Positions 1 to 9,397 of a stretch of DNA of 64,000 bases are shown one piece after another. A program made the translations under genes and the position numbers. Positions within the stretch are counted from its first letter, which is position 1; every line of letters starts with the position of its first letter. The stretch spans positions 71,895-135,894 of the forward strand of contig NZ_JARXNQ010000005.1 in the NCBI RefSeq assembly GCF_029872055.1, written 5' to 3'. The notes beneath the pieces are model-generated. The model was not told where the DNA came from, searched no databases, and was given only the letters and a program-made list of their open reading frames with translations. This DNA comes from Sulfurimonas sp. C5. GTDB taxonomy: Bacteria; Campylobacterota; Campylobacteria; Campylobacterales; Sulfurimonadaceae.

Positions 1-948
1 ACACTTCTCAACGACTATAAAAGTACTCACTTTCTTTATGAAGATAAATCGTATCAATTTATCATGAGTTCCGGTATTACCTTTAGCGGTGAAGATAAGA
101 TGCTTGCCTATGCCGACATGGCACTTAAAGATGCAAAAAAGAAAAATATTCCTATCTCTGTATTTGAAGATGATAAAAAACTAGAGCGTTCTCATCAAGA
201 AGATATGGAGATTCAAAAGACGCTGCTTCATGTACTTAGAAATCAAGGACTTACATCTTATTTCCAACCTATTATCCCTATTCAATCTCCATCTAAAGAG
301 ATAAAATACGAATCGCTTGTAAGACTTATAGATGAAGAAGGCAAAGTAACACCGCCATTTAAATTTTTAGACATAGCAAGACAAAACCGTGTATATTATA
401 AAGTTACAAAACAGGTGCTTCATAATACACTCAATACTATTACTCAACATCAAGTCGCATGTTCATTGAATCTTTCCCTCATTGATATAAAGAATGAAAG
501 AACGGTGAAATATCTTTATTCAGTTTTAGATGAATTTGAATACGGGGAACTCTTAACAATAGAGTTATTGGAAACAGAAGATTTTGATGATTATGAAGAA
601 GTATATTCTTTCTGTATGAAAATCAGAAGTTATGGTATAAAAATAGCCCTGGACGATTTTGGTAGCGGTTATTCAAACTTTACCCATATTTTGCATCTTC
701 CTGTTGATTACATCAAAATAGATTCCTCATTAATCTCAAATATAGACAGAGATATCAGTTCCCAAATCATGGTGGAGACGATAGTAAGTCTGGCAAGAAA
801 ATTAAATGTTGAAACGATTGCAGAGTTTGTTTCTTCAGAAGATATTTTAGAGATGGTAAAAAGTCTTGGTGTAGATTATGCACAGGGCTTTCATTTAGGA
901 AAGCCCCTACCAATTGAAGATCAGTTAAGTACTACGTCTATAAGTTGA
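1..948 (+). CDS. GGDEF-EAL cyclic-di-GMP protein, 5' partial
   Basis: The reading frame is open from the first base, so the gene begins outside the window. The first ~50 visible codons are the tail of a GGDEF domain (Gly-Ile-Thr strand, then AD-AL--AK). The rest is an EAL phosphodiesterase domain. Its catalytic set looks present: ESLVRL in place of EAL, Asn in SLNLS, Glu in IELLE, the DDFGSG pair, Lys in YIKID, Glu in TIAEF and Gln in [10 protein letters not shown] cyclic-di-GMP hydrolase is therefore plausible. Whether the GGDEF part is active cannot be judged because its signature lies upstream. The 3' end overlaps the end of convergent clpB by 28 bases. Confidence 0.88.
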   Translation, partial: TLLNDYKSTHFLYEDKSYQFIMSSGITFSGEDKMLAYADMALKDAKKKNIPISVFEDDKKLERSHQEDMEIQKTLLHVLRNQGLTSYFQPIIPIQSPSKEIKYESLVRLIDEEGKVTPPFKFLDIARQNRVYYKVTKQVLHNTLNTITQHQVACSLNLSLIDIKNERTVKYLYSVLDEFEYGELLTIELLETEDFDDYEEVYSFCMKIRSYGIKIALDDFGSGYSNFTHILHLPVDYIKIDSSLISNIDRDISSQIMVETIVSLARKLNVETIAEFVSSEDILEMVKSLGVDYAQGFHLGKPLPIEDQLSTTSIS

Positions 949-954
949 TCTTTT
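919..954 (+). terminator. Possible intrinsic terminator of the GGDEF-EAL gene
   Basis: GATCAGTT (919-926) can pair with AAGTTGATC (942-950) through eight pairs, two of them G-U, and TTTT follows. The hairpin spans the stop codon and lies inside the 3' end of clpB on the other strand. It is modest in strength. Confidence 0.4.
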
Positions 955-3497
955 ACAATAAATTCAACTTTAGAGCCCTCTTTTACTTTACCTTCTAAAA
1001 TAAGATCAGCAAGTCTGTCTTCTACAATCTCATAAAGAGCACGTTTAAGCGGTCTTGCACCATATACAGGATCAAAGCCAGCTTCTGCAATATATGCTTT
1101 TGCGTCATCACTTAGTGTAAGTTCTATATCTCTGTCTTTTACTTTAGCTTGAATTTCATTAAAGAACAGGTCAACAATACCTCTAATTTGTTCAGCACCA
1201 AGTGCATTAAAGATAACTACATCATCGAGTCTGTTTAAAAATTCAGGCTTAAATGCCATTTTTAATTCACCCATAACCATATCTTGAAGTTCAGGTGATT
1301 CAGGATTGTTAATAATCTTATCTGAAGCGATATTTGACGTCAGGATTATGATAGTATTGCTAAAATCAACCGTTACACCTTTATTATCTGTCAAACGCCC
1401 GTCATCTAAAACTTGTAAAAGCATATTAAAAACATCAGGATGAGCTTTTTCAACTTCGTCAAAAAGTACTACAGAATATGGTTTACGACGAACTGCTTCT
1501 GTTAGTTGTCCACCCTCTTCATATCCTACATATCCAGGTGCAGCACCTACTAAACGAGAGACTGCATGTTTTTCCATATATTCACTCATATCGATTCTGA
1601 TCAGTGCTTCTTCTGAGTCAAACAGGAACTTCGCTAAAGTTTTAGCTGTTTGTGTTTTACCAACACCTGTAGGTCCAAGGAATAAGAAACTTCCGATCGG
1701 AGAATTTGCAGATGAAAGCCCCGCTTTGTTTCTCTTAATAGCACGTGCAACTGCATGTGTAGCTTTTGACTGACCTACAACGTCACGGTTGAGTTCCTCT
1801 TCAACATGTAAGATCTTCTCTTGTTCTGCTTGGAGCATCTTATTTACAGGGATATGTGTCCAGCGTGATACGACTGAAGCAATAGACTCTTCATCCACCG
1901 AATTTTTGAGTAGTGTCCCTGATTCTTGCATTTGATCCCATTGTGCATTCAGAGCTTTTTCCTCTTCAATCAGTTTTGGAATTTCACCATATTCAATCTC
2001 TGCCGCACGATTAAAGTCACTTTGTGATTTTGCCTGATCGGCTTCACGGCGTTTTACTTCAATATCTCCTTTTATTTGAGAGATTCTTTCAAACACACCT
2101 TTTTCACTTTCAAATTGAGACTCTAACTTACGTAAGTCTTCATTAACATCTGCCAGCTCTTTTTCAATCTCATCTAAACGCTTTTCATTTGCCGGAGTTT
2201 TTTCCATCTTCAGCGCTTCTTTTTCAACCATTAACTCACTTACTTTTCTTTTTGCCGCACTCAGTTCATTAGGTTCCGATTCGATCTGCATTTTCAGTTC
2301 AGCTGCTGCCTCATCGATTAAGTCAATCGCTTTATCCGGTAAAAATCTATCTGCAATGTATCTATCGCTTAGACGTGCCGCAGCTACAAGAGCAGAATCT
2401 GTAATAGTTACGTTGTGGTGAGCTTCAAGTCTCTCTTTAATTCCACGAAGAATTTGGAGTGACTGGTTTACTGTCGGCTCATCTAGTTGAATCGGTAAGA
2501 AACGGCGTTGCAACGCTGCATCTTTTTCAAAGTATTTTCTATACTCTTTTAAAGTTGTTGCCCCGATTGTATGTAACTCACCGCGTGCAAGTGCCGGTTT
2601 TAAAATATTTGCCGCATCCATACTACCTTCAGATGCTCCAGCTCCTACAATCGTATGAATCTCATCGATAAACAGGATAATATTTCCAGAACTTTTCACT
2701 TCATCAATTACAGCTTTTAATCTGTCTTCAAACTCACCACGATATTTTGCACCTGCTACAAGTGAGCTCATATCTAATGCAATTACACGTTTATTTTGCA
2801 GCGATGTCGGTACTTCATTATGGTAAATTCTTTGAGCAAGTCCTTCAACAAGTGCCGTTTTACCTACACCGGGTTCACCTAAAAGCATAGGGTTGTTTTT
2901 CGTCTTACGAATTAAGATCTGCATCATACGAGTGATCTCTTCATCACGTCCGATTACAGGTGAGAGTTTACCCTCTGCAGCTTCTTTTGTAAGATCAACT
3001 CCGTATTTTGAAAGTGACTCTAAATTTTCATCTGCCGTTTGTGAGTCAATCTTCGCTCCACCGCGAGATGCTTCAAGCTCTTTTTCCAATGCCATTACAT
3101 CAATATATTTTTTAAACAGTGTTGCATACGGTTCAGTTTTAAGATTTGCCAAGATATATGTATCTACTGCCAGATAGCTGTCCCCGTTTTTCGTCATCAA
3201 ACCTACACCGTTTTCCAAAGTTTGTACAAATGTACGAGAAAGACGAATATTTTCTTTAGATACTGAAGAAGATTTTGGGAACTTCTCTGCCATAGACTTT
3301 ACATCTAATTCTATAGCAACCTTATCTATACCCATCTTATTGAACATTTGATTAAGTACAGAATCGTGGTTTGTAAGTAATGCCCATAAAAAGTGTTCAG
3401 CGTTAACTTCCTGATTTTTATTGTGAAGTGCTAAAGATACTGCACTCTCAATTGCTTGTGTCATATTGTGTGTTAATTTTTCAAAAATATTATTCAT
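921..3497 (-). CDS. clpB: ATP-dependent disaggregase chaperone ClpB
   Basis: Hsp104/ClpB AAA+ protein that extracts and refolds aggregated proteins together with DnaK. All family parts appear in order over 858 residues, the usual length: Clp N-terminal repeats (about 1-145), first nucleotide-binding domain with Walker A GEPGVGKT at 207-214 and Walker B LFIDEIHT, a long charged coiled-coil middle domain (about 400-530) that distinguishes ClpB from ClpA and ClpC, second domain with GPTGVGKT and [11 protein letters not shown], and a C-terminal D2-small domain. An AAGGA ribosome-binding site precedes the ATG. It lies 62 bases downstream of a PLP-enzyme gene on the same strand. I saw no clear heat-shock operator. 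Confidence 0.97.
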   Translation of the reverse strand: MNNIFEKLTHNMTQAIESAVSLALHNKNQEVNAEHFLWALLTNHDSVLNQMFNKMGIDKVAIELDVKSMAEKFPKSSSVSKENIRLSRTFVQTLENGVGLMTKNGDSYLAVDTYILANLKTEPYATLFKKYIDVMALEKELEASRGGAKIDSQTADENLESLSKYGVDLTKEAAEGKLSPVIGRDEEITRMMQILIRKTKNNPMLLGEPGVGKTALVEGLAQRIYHNEVPTSLQNKRVIALDMSSLVAGAKYRGEFEDRLKAVIDEVKSSGNIILFIDEIHTIVGAGASEGSMDAANILKPALARGELHTIGATTLKEYRKYFEKDAALQRRFLPIQLDEPTVNQSLQILRGIKERLEAHHNVTITDSALVAAARLSDRYIADRFLPDKAIDLIDEAAAELKMQIESEPNELSAAKRKVSELMVEKEALKMEKTPANEKRLDEIEKELADVNEDLRKLESQFESEKGVFERISQIKGDIEVKRREADQAKSQSDFNRAAEIEYGEIPKLIEEEKALNAQWDQMQESGTLLKNSVDEESIASVVSRWTHIPVNKMLQAEQEKILHVEEELNRDVVGQSKATHAVARAIKRNKAGLSSANSPIGSFLFLGPTGVGKTQTAKTLAKFLFDSEEALIRIDMSEYMEKHAVSRLVGAAPGYVGYEEGGQLTEAVRRKPYSVVLFDEVEKAHPDVFNMLLQVLDDGRLTDNKGVTVDFSNTIIILTSNIASDKIINNPESPELQDMVMGELKMAFKPEFLNRLDDVVIFNALGAEQIRGIVDLFFNEIQAKVKDRDIELTLSDDAKAYIAEAGFDPVYGARPLKRALYEIVEDRLADLILEGKVKEGSKVEFIVKDQLIDVVLN

Positions 3498-3559
3498 TCG
3501 TAAATCCTTTTAGTTTTCTGGATATAAGTGTACAACCTTTTTTGAAGGCCTTTTGCGAC

Positions 3560-4435
3560 TTAAGTTGCATTGAACTTTTTTTCATATCTTTCAAGCATAG
3601 AACTATTACCTGTCACTCCTCCACTATGGACATATAAAATGTTTTCTTGTGTTTGTTCGAGCAAACATTCCCACATCTGAGGTGCATATAACAAATCAAA
3701 TGCTATTCCTGCATCAAGTAGTTTATTATACATTAAATAAAACTCTTTATACAGTTTTGCGAAATGGTACTTTTTTTTCGGTGCCAGTATATAAAGGTTT
3801 TGCGGCAATGTTTCTACCAGTGAAAGCATCTGAGATTTCAGATACTCTATATCACCGACGCAAGGTGTTGTATAGATTGTATATTCAGGAAGTGCAAGTG
3901 CTAAAAATAGTGCCGTTGTTCCTGTTCCAGAGGGTGTCGCTAATGCCGTAATATTATTTTTTTGCATAAAGGATTGCTCTTGAAGAATCTCTTCTGCTAA
4001 AACTTCCAATCCCTGCTTGGCTTCTTGTACAGCACCCCCTTGATCAACAACTAAACTTTTTGAATCTAAACTCAGACGTAGAGATGCTATAAAATCTTTA
4101 TAAAGCATTTCTTCGATCTCTTGATGTTTCATACCTAATGAAAGTGCTTCATAAAAATTTCCGCTTTTTTGTTGTTTTTGCTGTTGGCTTAACGGTTTTG
4201 TATAGTAAATAAATTCCCAAGATTTTTTTTTGCAGAGTGCGGCAAGTGCCAACATTGCATTCGACTGTGTTCCACCGTAGGAGATTATTGTATTGTATTG
4301 TTCTTGTGGAGTTGTAAGAAGTGTATAAAGTTTTCTGTATTTATTTCCTGCTAAATGTCTGTCAATAAGATCATCGCGTTTAACAAAAAACTCTCTCCCA
4401 TCTAGAAAGATGTTTGAGATGGGAGAATTTTGCAT
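3560..4435 (-). CDS. PLP-dependent enzyme of the D-cysteine desulfhydrase / ACC deaminase family
   Basis: Fold-type II pyridoxal-phosphate enzyme of 291 residues. The AGNKYRKL motif places the probable PLP-binding lysine at K32. SYGGTQSNA is the substrate/carboxylate loop typical of this family, and TPSGTGTT resembles the phosphate-binding glycine loop. Relatives convert D-cysteine to pyruvate, sulfide and ammonia or open 1-aminocyclopropane-1-carboxylate; the sequence alone does not say which. The start ATG lies two bases after the stop of the upstream PEB4-like gene, so the two are probably co-transcribed. It is somewhat shorter than the ~330-residue relatives, mostly at the N terminus. Confidence 0.8.
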   Translation of the reverse strand: MQNSPISNIFLDGREFFVKRDDLIDRHLAGNKYRKLYTLLTTPQEQYNTIISYGGTQSNAMLALAALCKKKSWEFIYYTKPLSQQQKQQKSGNFYEALSLGMKHQEIEEMLYKDFIASLRLSLDSKSLVVDQGGAVQEAKQGLEVLAEEILQEQSFMQKNNITALATPSGTGTTALFLALALPEYTIYTTPCVGDIEYLKSQMLSLVETLPQNLYILAPKKKYHFAKLYKEFYLMYNKLLDAGIAFDLLYAPQMWECLLEQTQENILYVHSGGVTGNSSMLERYEKKFNAT

Positions 4436-4437
4436 AT

Positions 4438-5268
4438 TTACTTGATAACTGCTTTTTTCTGTAAAGCGTCCATTTTCTTTTTCATTGCATCTTTGAATTT
4501 TTCCATTTTCAGACGTTGTTCAATGAAAGCTTTTACTTCATCATATTTTCTAATCATAGCTGGTTTTTTATCTTCTACATAGATAACATGGTAACCGAAT
4601 TGTGTTTTAACAGGTTCTAAAGTAACAGTACCTTTTTTCATAGAGAATGCTTTATCGTTAAACTCAGGTACCATTTGCCCTTGAGTAAAATAACCTAAGT
4701 CTCCACCTTTTGGTCCGCTTGGTCCTGTTGATTTTGCTTTTGCTTCTTCAATGAATTTATTTTTTAGTTTATCACCGCTTAAAGGTTTTAAACCTGCAAT
4801 AATACTTTTTGCTTCATCTTCTGTAGCTACAAGGATATGACGAGCATGTACACTTTCCGGCTCGTTAAATTCTTCTTTGTTTTGTTTGTAATAATCTTTT
4901 AACTCTTTTTCTGAAATCTTGATTCCGTCTAAAAGTTGTTTTTGCCAAACTTGAATAGCCAGCTCTTGCTTCATACGCTCTTCGAGCTTTTTATATTCTT
5001 CTTTATACTCTTTTGTTTTTAGAACGCCGTTTTTCTTTGCATCTTCAAAAATAAGTTCTTTACCAATTAGTTGTTGTAGAACTTGTTGTCTAAATGCAGC
5101 TTGCTTTTCAGGTGGAACTTGATTAAATCTTCCCTGTGTTGCTCTCATTAATTCACTATCAACATCTTCTTGTGTAATAGATTTTCCATTTACAGTTACT
5201 AATGTTTGTGCCGAAGCGATAGTCCCAGCGAGCAGAACAACAGAAAGTAATTTTTTTGCTTTAATCAT
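4438..5268 (-). CDS. Periplasmic SurA/PEB4-like peptidyl-prolyl isomerase
   Basis: Exported parvulin-type chaperone of 276 residues. Residues 1-20 form a signal peptide (MIKAKK, a hydrophobic stretch, then SAQ). An N-terminal SurA-like helical region follows (about 25-130), then one PpiC rotamase domain starting at HARHILV and including GGDLGYF and FGYHVIYV. It resembles Campylobacter PEB4 (Cj0596), which helps outer-membrane proteins fold. In C. jejuni that gene sits beside fba and near nth; both are also close by here. An AAGGA site six bases before the ATG supports the start. The downstream PLP gene follows almost without a gap. Confidence 0.9.
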   Translation of the reverse strand: MIKAKKLLSVVLLAGTIASAQTLVTVNGKSITQEDVDSELMRATQGRFNQVPPEKQAAFRQQVLQQLIGKELIFEDAKKNGVLKTKEYKEEYKKLEERMKQELAIQVWQKQLLDGIKISEKELKDYYKQNKEEFNEPESVHARHILVATEDEAKSIIAGLKPLSGDKLKNKFIEEAKAKSTGPSGPKGGDLGYFTQGQMVPEFNDKAFSMKKGTVTLEPVKTQFGYHVIYVEDKKPAMIRKYDEVKAFIEQRLKMEKFKDAMKKKMDALQKKAVIK

Positions 5269-5336
5269 TATATATCCTTATGACATTTTATATATAGAAA
5301 GTGTAATGAGAATTGGATAACGAATATTAAACAAAC

Positions 5337-7316
5337 CTATACATGCACTTTTAAATGTTTTTCTAAAATATACTCTAATTTATCACGTGTTAGCGGTTTT
5401 GCCAGATAATCGTCAAGCCCCTCATGAAGTAACATCTCTTTATCCCCATTCATAGCTAATGCCGTCAGTGCGATGACTGGCGTCTTTTTCACTCCAAAAG
5501 ACATTAATGACTTGATCTCTTTTGTCGCTACAATTCCATTCATTTGAGGCATATCAATATCCATAAACACTATATCAAAACCATTTTCATCTTTATATAG
5601 CTGAACTGCTTCTACACCGTTTGATGCAGTTTTTACTTCAATATTGTATTCTTGTAATAAAATTTTGATAAGTCTTTGGTTAATCATATTGTCTTCAACT
5701 ACCAAAGCTTTAATATGTTCATCTGGTATAGAAAACTCTTTTTTCGGTTCCGACGGTAATTCCACTTTATTCAATAAATATAAATGTCTTGCGATATGAC
5801 TAGGTAAAAGCGGCTTATAAATCACTTCATCAACAAAGTGTGTCAGTTTTGTCTGTAATTTTTCGTTTTCTTCTAAAAGAACCGTAACAGGAGCTTTTTT
5901 TGAATATGTTCCAAGTTCTAAAACCCATGAAGAATCATTTTGATTTGCCACTACATATAATGCATCAATATCTTCATAAACATGTTCATCTAATATATTC
6001 GATTTTATTACATCTAGTGCAAAAGCGCGTAAATATATTGTTAAAAAGTTTGCCTCATCAATTTTTGTCTGATCAAGTAGTAGAACTTTTACCTTTTTCT
6101 TCGGCATCATTTTAAAGTTTTGTCCAACCGAACTTTTAAAATTAAGAACAAAGTTTACATAAGTACCGTTATTGTCACTGCTAACTCGCAAATCTGATCC
6201 TAAAAGTTTAACAAGTCCAGAAGAGAGACTAAGACCTACACCAAGTCTTTCATCTGCTTGATTGCCTGCAGTAAAAGGCTCATTAATAAGTGCTATTTGT
6301 TCTTCTGAAATTCCGCTTCCAGTATCTTTTACACTAAATCCTATACTACAATCTCCGTTTTGCTGACGTTTAAGTAGTTTTATTTCAAATATTACTTTCC
6401 CGCCCCTTGGTGTAAACTTTACAGCATTTGACGTGAGTGCATATAAAATCTGCATAATTTTTTTAGGATCGCTATTGAGTTCTTCTGGTATTTTAGGATC
6501 AATAAAACTGAGTACTTTGATCCCTTTTTCTTTTCCTTGTTTAGTAAAACTATGTGCAAGAGATTCAACTAGTGGTAAAAGATTGAAGACTTCATTTGAA
6601 ACTACTAATCTTCCACTTTGAAGCTGAGCCAGGTCTAAAAGTGTTTCAATATTTGTCATTAAACTTTTTGAAGATCGTTGAATCATATTGATATATTCAT
6701 GCTGTGTAGCATCCAGTTTTGTATCCTCTAACAGTTCTACAAAACCAAGTATTCCATTCATCGGTGTCCTAAATTCATGTCCGATGTTTGCCAAAAATTT
6801 TGTTTTTAGTTTTTCTATCTCTTTTGTTTTTTGTTCTGCCTTATAAATATCCGTTACATCTTTTAGGTGCAGTACGTACAGTCTAGGATTTTTATGTGAC
6901 TGAAATGCCTTTGCATCTATCACAAGAATCTCCGAACTCTTTTTATCAAGTAAACTAACTCTATAACCTTCAAATTTGTATTTTTTTCTTATATAATCCA
7001 ACCACGTTTTATCAGATTCTGTAAAAATTTCTTCACTCTCATTCAAAAACAGATCTCTAATACTCTCATTATCTCTATTAAAGTCAGAAATATCATGATA
7101 GCCCATCTTCTTTAAAAAAGTGCTATTTGCTCCTATCCAGCCTGTACCTTGAAGAAAATACAGTAACATCTCTTCACTGTCATTAGAAAGTTCTACAAAA
7201 AATTCTCTATCTAAATTGTTTTCAAGTTCACCTTGAGCGAAGTCTAAATCACGGACAACTGTTTTTTGCTTATTTGGAGTTGGTTTATCTGATGAAAATA
7301 GAGAAAAAAATCCCAT
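5337..7316 (-). CDS. Hybrid sensor histidine kinase with C-terminal receiver
   Basis: Soluble hybrid kinase of 659 residues with no membrane segment. A PAS-like sensor covers about 50-155. The HisKA phosphorylation site is H180 in IGHEFRTP. The HATPase domain has its N-box near 297 and DTGSGIS near 331. A degenerate receiver-like segment (about 407-515) starts VKVLLLDQ and keeps the conserved Lys-Pro at 501-502 but lacks an obvious phosphoacceptor aspartate. A complete receiver (535-655) has acidic E541/D542, phosphoacceptor D586 in FMDIDMP and K640. There is no HPt domain, so a separate phosphotransfer protein or direct output is needed. AAAGGG precedes the ATG. It is divergent from nth. Confidence 0.93.
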   Translation of the reverse strand: MGFFSLFSSDKPTPNKQKTVVRDLDFAQGELENNLDREFFVELSNDSEEMLLYFLQGTGWIGANSTFLKKMGYHDISDFNRDNESIRDLFLNESEEIFTESDKTWLDYIRKKYKFEGYRVSLLDKKSSEILVIDAKAFQSHKNPRLYVLHLKDVTDIYKAEQKTKEIEKLKTKFLANIGHEFRTPMNGILGFVELLEDTKLDATQHEYINMIQRSSKSLMTNIETLLDLAQLQSGRLVVSNEVFNLLPLVESLAHSFTKQGKEKGIKVLSFIDPKIPEELNSDPKKIMQILYALTSNAVKFTPRGGKVIFEIKLLKRQQNGDCSIGFSVKDTGSGISEEQIALINEPFTAGNQADERLGVGLSLSSGLVKLLGSDLRVSSDNNGTYVNFVLNFKSSVGQNFKMMPKKKVKVLLLDQTKIDEANFLTIYLRAFALDVIKSNILDEHVYEDIDALYVVANQNDSSWVLELGTYSKKAPVTVLLEENEKLQTKLTHFVDEVIYKPLLPSHIARHLYLLNKVELPSEPKKEFSIPDEHIKALVVEDNMINQRLIKILLQEYNIEVKTASNGVEAVQLYKDENGFDIVFMDIDMPQMNGIVATKEIKSLMSFGVKKTPVIALTALAMNGDKEMLLHEGLDDYLAKPLTRDKLEYILEKHLKVHV

Positions 7317-7395
7317 ATATTACCCTTTAAGAAAACTAAAAATTCAATAATAGGTTTCGATTATATCATATAAATTAAGATTAATACAAATCTGT

Positions 7396-7401
7396 TAAAA
7401 T
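7396..7401 (+). promoter_or_regulatory. -10 element of nth, leaderless arrangement
   Basis: TAAAAT ends seven bases before the nth ATG, so the expected transcription start falls at or next to the start codon. There is no Shine-Dalgarno sequence between them. Confidence 0.5.
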
Positions 7402-7408
7402 TCCTGTT

Positions 7409-8050
7409 ATGAAAAAAGCAACTAAGAAAGAAATAGCCGAGATCCACAAACGTTTTGTTGAAAGATACAGTGACGCAGTAACAGAATTAGAGTACAAAAA
7501 TGCTTATGAACTTGTCATTGCCGTTGCACTTTCAGCCCAATGTACAGACAAAAGAGTCAATCTAATTACACCTGCTTTATTTGAAAAATATCCAGCTCCA
7601 AAAGAGCTTGCTGCTGCCAACATAGAAGATGTAAAAGCACTTATTAACACTTGTTCATTTTTTAATAACAAGGCAAAAAACATTATAGAGATGGCAAAAA
7701 GGGTTGTAGAAGTTTACGATGGTGAAATCCCTATGAACGAAAAAGAGCTGCAAACACTTGCAGGTGTAGGTCAGAAAACGGCTAATGTAGTCATGATTGA
7801 GTATACAGGTGCAAATCTAATGGCAGTCGATACCCATGTTTTTCGTGTCTCACACCGTTTAGGTCTGAGTGATGACAAAACACCTATTGCCACAGAAGCA
7901 ACACTTGTAAAAAAATTTAAGAACGATCTTCATGCCCTGCATCAAGGGATGGTACTTTTTGGAAGATATATCTGCCGTGCAAAAAATCCAAAATGTGAAG
8001 AGTGTTTTCTCACTGAATTTTGTAAAACAAAGGAAACTTTTAAAGTATAG
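7409..8050 (+). CDS. nth: Endonuclease III (DNA glycosylase / AP lyase)
   Basis: Base-excision repair enzyme that removes oxidised pyrimidines and cleaves the abasic site. The 213 residues match the family length. The helix-hairpin-helix motif AGVGQKTAN carries the catalytic lysine K123, and the essential aspartate is D141 in AVDTHVFR. The [4Fe-4S] ligands C189-X6-C196-X2-C199-X5-C205 are intact. It is divergent from the hybrid kinase, and a small lipoprotein gene follows after 26 bases. A -10 hexamer lies seven bases before the ATG and no ribosome-binding site is visible, suggesting a leaderless message. Confidence 0.97.
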   Translation: MKKATKKEIAEIHKRFVERYSDAVTELEYKNAYELVIAVALSAQCTDKRVNLITPALFEKYPAPKELAAANIEDVKALINTCSFFNNKAKNIIEMAKRVVEVYDGEIPMNEKELQTLAGVGQKTANVVMIEYTGANLMAVDTHVFRVSHRLGLSDDKTPIATEATLVKKFKNDLHALHQGMVLFGRYICRAKNPKCEECFLTEFCKTKETFKV

Positions 8051-8076
8051 GGAATACTCTTTGCTTAAACACTTGT

Positions 8077-8298
8077 ATGAAAAAAATTAGTTTAACTTTT
8101 ATTTTATTACTACTCTCGTTTTCAGGCTGTGTAAATAAACACGGAATCTCGGCAAAATACTACAGTGATTGTAAAGAGTATTATGATTTGCAAGGTTTTT
8201 ATCACAAAGATTGTGGAGAAGATGATATCGTTACTTATAAAGAGATGATAGACGTATTAAAAACAAAAGAGACAGCTCCTCAAGGGAATGTCTGGTAA
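8077..8298 (+). CDS. Small predicted lipoprotein
   Basis: 73-residue protein I do not recognise. It has a lipoprotein signal: MKK, a hydrophobic core and a lipobox ending in FSGC, so Cys18 would be lipidated. The mature part is about 55 residues, hydrophilic, with two further cysteines (in SDCKEYY and KDCGED) that could form a disulfide in the periplasm. It follows nth closely and is probably transcribed with it. Function unknown. Confidence 0.7.
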   Translation: MKKISLTFILLLLSFSGCVNKHGISAKYYSDCKEYYDLQGFYHKDCGEDDIVTYKEMIDVLKTKETAPQGNVW

Positions 8299-8324
8299 AA
8301 ACTACTTTATAGCTATAAAGGTAG
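8297..8324 (-). terminator. Intrinsic terminator embedded in the end of cmoA
   Basis: On the minus strand CTACC-TTTATAG pairs with CTATAAA-GTAG around a 14-base perfect palindrome (TTTATAGCTATAAA, 8306-8319) with one bulged base, and TTTTT follows. The hairpin consists of the last codons and the stop of cmoA. Confidence 0.65.
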
Positions 8325-9009
8325 CAAAATTAGCCCAGCGAAATACAACTTCACAGTGGCTAAATCCATTTTCTAAAGCCATTTTTATATTTTCCTCTTC
8401 ACTATACGGAACTAATACATTTTCTAAGGCTTCACGCTTTTGCATAATCTCATATTCACTATAGCCCTGCTCTTTTTTGAAATCATAATAACATTCAATA
8501 AGGTCTTTGTTGAGTTTTGAATGGTGAGAGATCACTTTTTCACTGAAGATAAATACACCCTCTTGCTTCAAGGCATCAGCTATTTTCTTGATCAATTTTT
8601 CTCTTACAAGCGGACGAATAAACTGCAGTGTATAATTACTTACAAATGCATCCGCTGCTTGATAGTCATACTCTAAAATATCCGCATTCTCTACATCTAT
8701 TTTCGCACCGAAAGCTTCAATCTTTCTACCTGCACGTTTTAACATTGCCTCAGAATTATCCAGACCTATTAGCTCTGCTTTTACTTCCATATCTCTATGG
8801 ATATTTAAAAGTAAACTTGCCGTTGAACATCCCAGATCGTAAAGCCTTCCATTCTCTTTTAAAGCTTTGAGTACAAAGAACTTTGTGATCTTTTGACTCT
8901 CTTTATAAAAAGGGACACTACGCTCTAACATATCGTCAAAAACAGCGGCAACTTCCTCGTCAAATTCAAACTGCTTTTTTATCGGTTTTGTAAATACTTT
9001 ATCATTCAT
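8302..9009 (-). CDS. cmoA: Carboxy-S-adenosyl-L-methionine synthase CmoA
   Basis: SAM-dependent enzyme that uses prephenate to make carboxy-SAM for wobble-uridine (cmo5U) modification of tRNA. It is a class I methyltransferase fold with SAM-binding motif [12 protein letters not shown], acidic loop GLDNS, and family-typical VSNYTLQFI and ISHHSKL segments. I chose the ATG at 9009 (235 residues). A TTG six codons upstream has no ribosome-binding site, whereas a TAGAAT -10 box ends exactly seven bases before the ATG. It is divergent from the small membrane-protein gene at 9050 and convergent with the small lipoprotein gene. The partner gene cmoB is not in the window. Confidence 0.93.
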   Translation of the reverse strand: MNDKVFTKPIKKQFEFDEEVAAVFDDMLERSVPFYKESQKITKFFVLKALKENGRLYDLGCSTASLLLNIHRDMEVKAELIGLDNSEAMLKRAGRKIEAFGAKIDVENADILEYDYQAADAFVSNYTLQFIRPLVREKLIKKIADALKQEGVFIFSEKVISHHSKLNKDLIECYYDFKKEQGYSEYEIMQKREALENVLVPYSEEENIKMALENGFSHCEVVFRWANFATFIAIK

Positions 9010-9016
9010 AACTGTA

Positions 9017-9022
9017 ATTCTA
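9017..9022 (-). promoter_or_regulatory. -10 element of cmoA, leaderless arrangement
   Basis: TAGAAT on the minus strand ends seven bases before the cmoA ATG at 9009. It lies back to back with the -10 of the divergent gene; the two start codons are only 40 bases apart. Confidence 0.5.
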
Positions 9023-9037
9023 GCCAAATTGTTATGA

Positions 9038-9043
9038 TATAAT
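9038..9043 (+). promoter_or_regulatory. Extended -10 promoter, leaderless arrangement
   Basis: A perfect TATAAT with an extended TGA just upstream ends six bases before the ATG at 9050. No ribosome-binding site fits between. Confidence 0.6.
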
Positions 9044-9049
9044 CCTCAA

Positions 9050-9397
9050 ATGGACTTAAATACTTCAACATTGATGCTCATATTTTTCATCGGGCTTTTT
9101 TTAATCAGTTTTTGGAAAATATATGCTTTTTTACCAAACGAACAACTTCCTGATGATGACAACACTCCCCAAGCAAAAGAGGAAATCACAAAAGTTATCC
9201 TAAAAGTTATCCAAAAAAATAGGCCGGATATATCGTTAAATGAATTGTTTGAAAAAGTAAAAAGAGATGAAGATTTCGATGAAAAACATTTTTGGCGATT
9301 CAATCCAAATAAACTGCATCACCTTTTGGAGTATTATTATGCGAAAAACCCCGATACCCAAAGTATCGAGGAAGTGCATAAAAAACTCAATTCTTAG
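9050..9397 (+). CDS. Conserved-looking small membrane-anchored protein
   Basis: 115-residue protein I do not recognise. One N-terminal membrane helix (about 7-25) is followed by a charged cytoplasmic or periplasmic domain rich in Asp, Glu and Lys with predicted helices (KEEITKVILKVIQKN, ISLNELFEKVKRDED) and a C-terminal segment HHLLEYYYAK. A frame on the opposite strand covers part of this region, but this one has a perfect promoter and start and sits cleanly between cmoA and fbaA. Its last four bases overlap the end of convergent fbaA. Function unknown. Confidence 0.68.
   Translation: MDLNTSTLMLIFFIGLFLISFWKIYAFLPNEQLPDDDNTPQAKEEITKVILKVIQKNRPDISLNELFEKVKRDEDFDEKHFWRFNPNKLHHLLEYYYAKNPDTQSIEEVHKKLNS

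Noticed and set aside
9046-9303. Open frame on the minus strand between cmoA and fbaA
   Set aside because: It is the antisense of the 115-codon plus-strand gene, which has a perfect extended -10 promoter and a better composition; the minus frame is Ser/Phe-rich as expected for a shadow.
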